Positions 62,940 to 64,000 of a DNA stretch of 64,000 nt are shown here, one piece after another. Position 1 is the first letter of the stretch. Every line of letters starts with the position of its first letter. The notes below the pieces were generated by a model, which was given only the letters and a program-made list of their open reading frames with translations, ran no database searches and was not told the DNA's origin. The stretch is from Bifidobacterium catenulatum subsp. kashiwanohense JCM 15439 = DSM 21854 (lineage in GTDB: Bacteria; Actinomycetota; Actinomycetes; Actinomycetales; Bifidobacteriaceae), in assembly GCF_001042615.1 (NCBI RefSeq), contig NZ_AP012327.1, positions 248,001 through 312,000 on the forward strand. Reading direction: 5' to 3'. The translations under genes were made by a program, and so were the position numbers.

Positions 62940-64000
62940 ATGCTGGATTATTCACCTGCACTCATGACCGACATGTACGAATACACCATGCTTGACGCGT
63001 GCCTGAGGGACGGCACCGCCAATCGCAAGTGCGTATTCGAAATTTTCACCCGCCACCTGCCGCTTGGCCGCCACTATGGAGTGGCTGCCGGGCAAGGACG
63101 CATTCTTGACGCGCTTGAAAACTTCCATCTTGACGATAATGATCTGAAATTTCTTGCAGATCGCAAGGTGGTAGGCCCTGAAACCATCAAATGGCTTGAG
63201 GATTTCCATTTCTCCGGTTCAATCAAGGGCTACCGCGAAGGAGAGATGTTCTTCCCGAATTCGCCGATCCTGCAAGTCGAAGGCACGTTCGGCGAGTGCA
63301 CGCTGCTGGAAACGCTGCTGCTGAGCATTCTGAATTACGATTCCGCGGTTGCGTCGGCGGCGTCCCGCATGGTCAGTGCCGCAAAGGATCGCCCATGCAT
63401 GGACATGGGAGGCCGCCGAACGAACGAGTGGGCCGCCGTTGCTGCAGCCCGCGCCGCCGTAGTAGGTGGTTTCAAAGGCACGGCCAATCTGCTGGCCGCG
63501 CAAATGTATGGTTTGAAGGCCATTGGCACGGCTGCGCACTGCTTCACGCTGGTACATGACGACGAGCGTAGCGCGTTCGAATCGCAGATCGCTGCGCTCG
63601 GCAAGAACACCACGCTGCTGGTCGACACGTACAACATTGAAGAGGCTGTGAAGACGGCTGTTGAGGTGGCTGGCCCTGAATTGGGCGGCGTACGCATCGA
63701 TTCCGGCGACTTGGCGTCGCTGGCGCAGCGTGTACGCAACCAGCTGGACGCGTTGGGCGCCACCAACACGAAGATCACCGTTACCAACGATTTGGACGAG
63801 TATGCGCTCGCATCGCTGCAGACCGCGCCGGTTGATTCGTATGGTGTGGGCACCATGCTCGTCACCGGATCGGGCGCTCCGACCTGCGCGATGGTGTACA
63901 AGCTGACCGAACGCGAGAATTCTGCCGGCGACATGCAGCCGGTGGCCAAGAAGTCGAAAGACAAGGCCACGGTTCCGGGCCGCAAGCTCGCGTTCCGCTC
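62940..64000 (+). CDS. pncB: Nicotinate phosphoribosyltransferase (5' part)
   Basis: First step of NAD salvage from nicotinate. The frame opens at the ATG at 62940, after AGAAAGG, and runs off the window after about 353 codons. N-terminus LDYSPALMTDMYEYTMLDA is typical; VRIDSGDLASLAQRVR (about residue 250) and MLVTGSGAPTCAMVYKL (about 305) are later family blocks. Divergent from rph; in 62682-62939 no clear operator was recognised. Confidence 0.93.
   Translation, partial: MLDYSPALMTDMYEYTMLDACLRDGTANRKCVFEIFTRHLPLGRHYGVAAGQGRILDALENFHLDDNDLKFLADRKVVGPETIKWLEDFHFSGSIKGYREGEMFFPNSPILQVEGTFGECTLLETLLLSILNYDSAVASAASRMVSAAKDRPCMDMGGRRTNEWAAVAAARAAVVGGFKGTANLLAAQMYGLKAIGTAAHCFTLVHDDERSAFESQIAALGKNTTLLVDTYNIEEAVKTAVEVAGPELGGVRIDSGDLASLAQRVRNQLDALGATNTKITVTNDLDEYALASLQTAPVDSYGVGTMLVTGSGAPTCAMVYKLTERENSAGDMQPVAKKSKDKATVPGRKLAFR

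Overview
The window reads as a chromosome segment of a Bifidobacterium (Actinomycetota, moderately high G+C). The evidence is the protein set: an S16 protein with a long Ala/Glu-rich tail, the order coaD / DivIVA-like / DUF177 / rpmF / rnc, a DUF3039 protein, a UMF1-type MFS transporter, paired DUF2974 proteins and a gluconate gnd-gntT-gntK-GntR block. The species cannot be fixed by reading alone. No rRNA, tRNA, integrase, transposase or CRISPR array was recognised.

Layout. 1-2520: leuC-leuD with terminator. 2550-4292: a solitary AlbA_2/ATP-binding regulator behind short tandem repeats. 4402-7148: a dihydroorotate-dehydrogenase-like protein and murA. 7149-8963: a second AlbA_2 regulator, bracketed by two copies of the murA terminator region. 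9241-14589: a small protein, plsC, gpsA, an AAA/DUF234 ATPase and ddl. 14844-19214: a four-gene ABC importer (lipoprotein, two permeases, ATPase). 19345-23983: a CPBP protease, an MscS channel and two tandem DUF2974 proteins. 24152-26178: a TetR regulator and an aminotransferase, then a nested inverted-repeat element. 26460-30645: gluconate genes gnd, gntT, gntK (minus) with a divergent GntR regulator. 30840-34157: an MFS gene whose 3' end is duplicated on the far side of a small toxin-antitoxin island. 34484-38449: rpmB, a five-copy 53-bp array, recG, rsmD. 38497-40822: trmD, rimM, a KH protein and rpsP (minus). 41251-45215: a membrane EEP-family protein, ffh (minus) and an XRE/nucleotidyltransferase toxin-antitoxin-like pair. 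45307-50877: cysS, a GATase, an ABC-F protein and a lipoprotein. 50948-54973: an AAA/DUF4143 ATPase behind 33-bp repeats, then ilvN and ilvB (minus). 55230-58618: rnc, rpmF, DUF177, a coiled-coil protein and coaD (minus). 58736-62681: DUF3039, an aldo/keto reductase with divergent MerR, rdgB and rph. 62940-64000: pncB, cut by the window edge.

How the genes work together. The backbone is housekeeping: branched-chain amino acid synthesis (leuCD, ilvBN), wall synthesis (murA, ddl), phospholipid synthesis (plsC, gpsA), ribosome and tRNA maturation (rpsP, rimM, trmD, rsmD, rpmB, rpmF, rnc, rph), the SRP protein and NAD salvage. Accessory genes sit singly between these units. Two of the insertions leave a duplicated 3' end of the neighbouring housekeeping gene. 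Three of the solitary accessory ATPase genes each have a private short tandem-repeat array just upstream, and the fourth has an imperfect palindrome over its putative -10. That pattern of lone ATP-binding genes with their own iteron-like arrays, lodged behind terminators, is the best candidate here for something not yet described.
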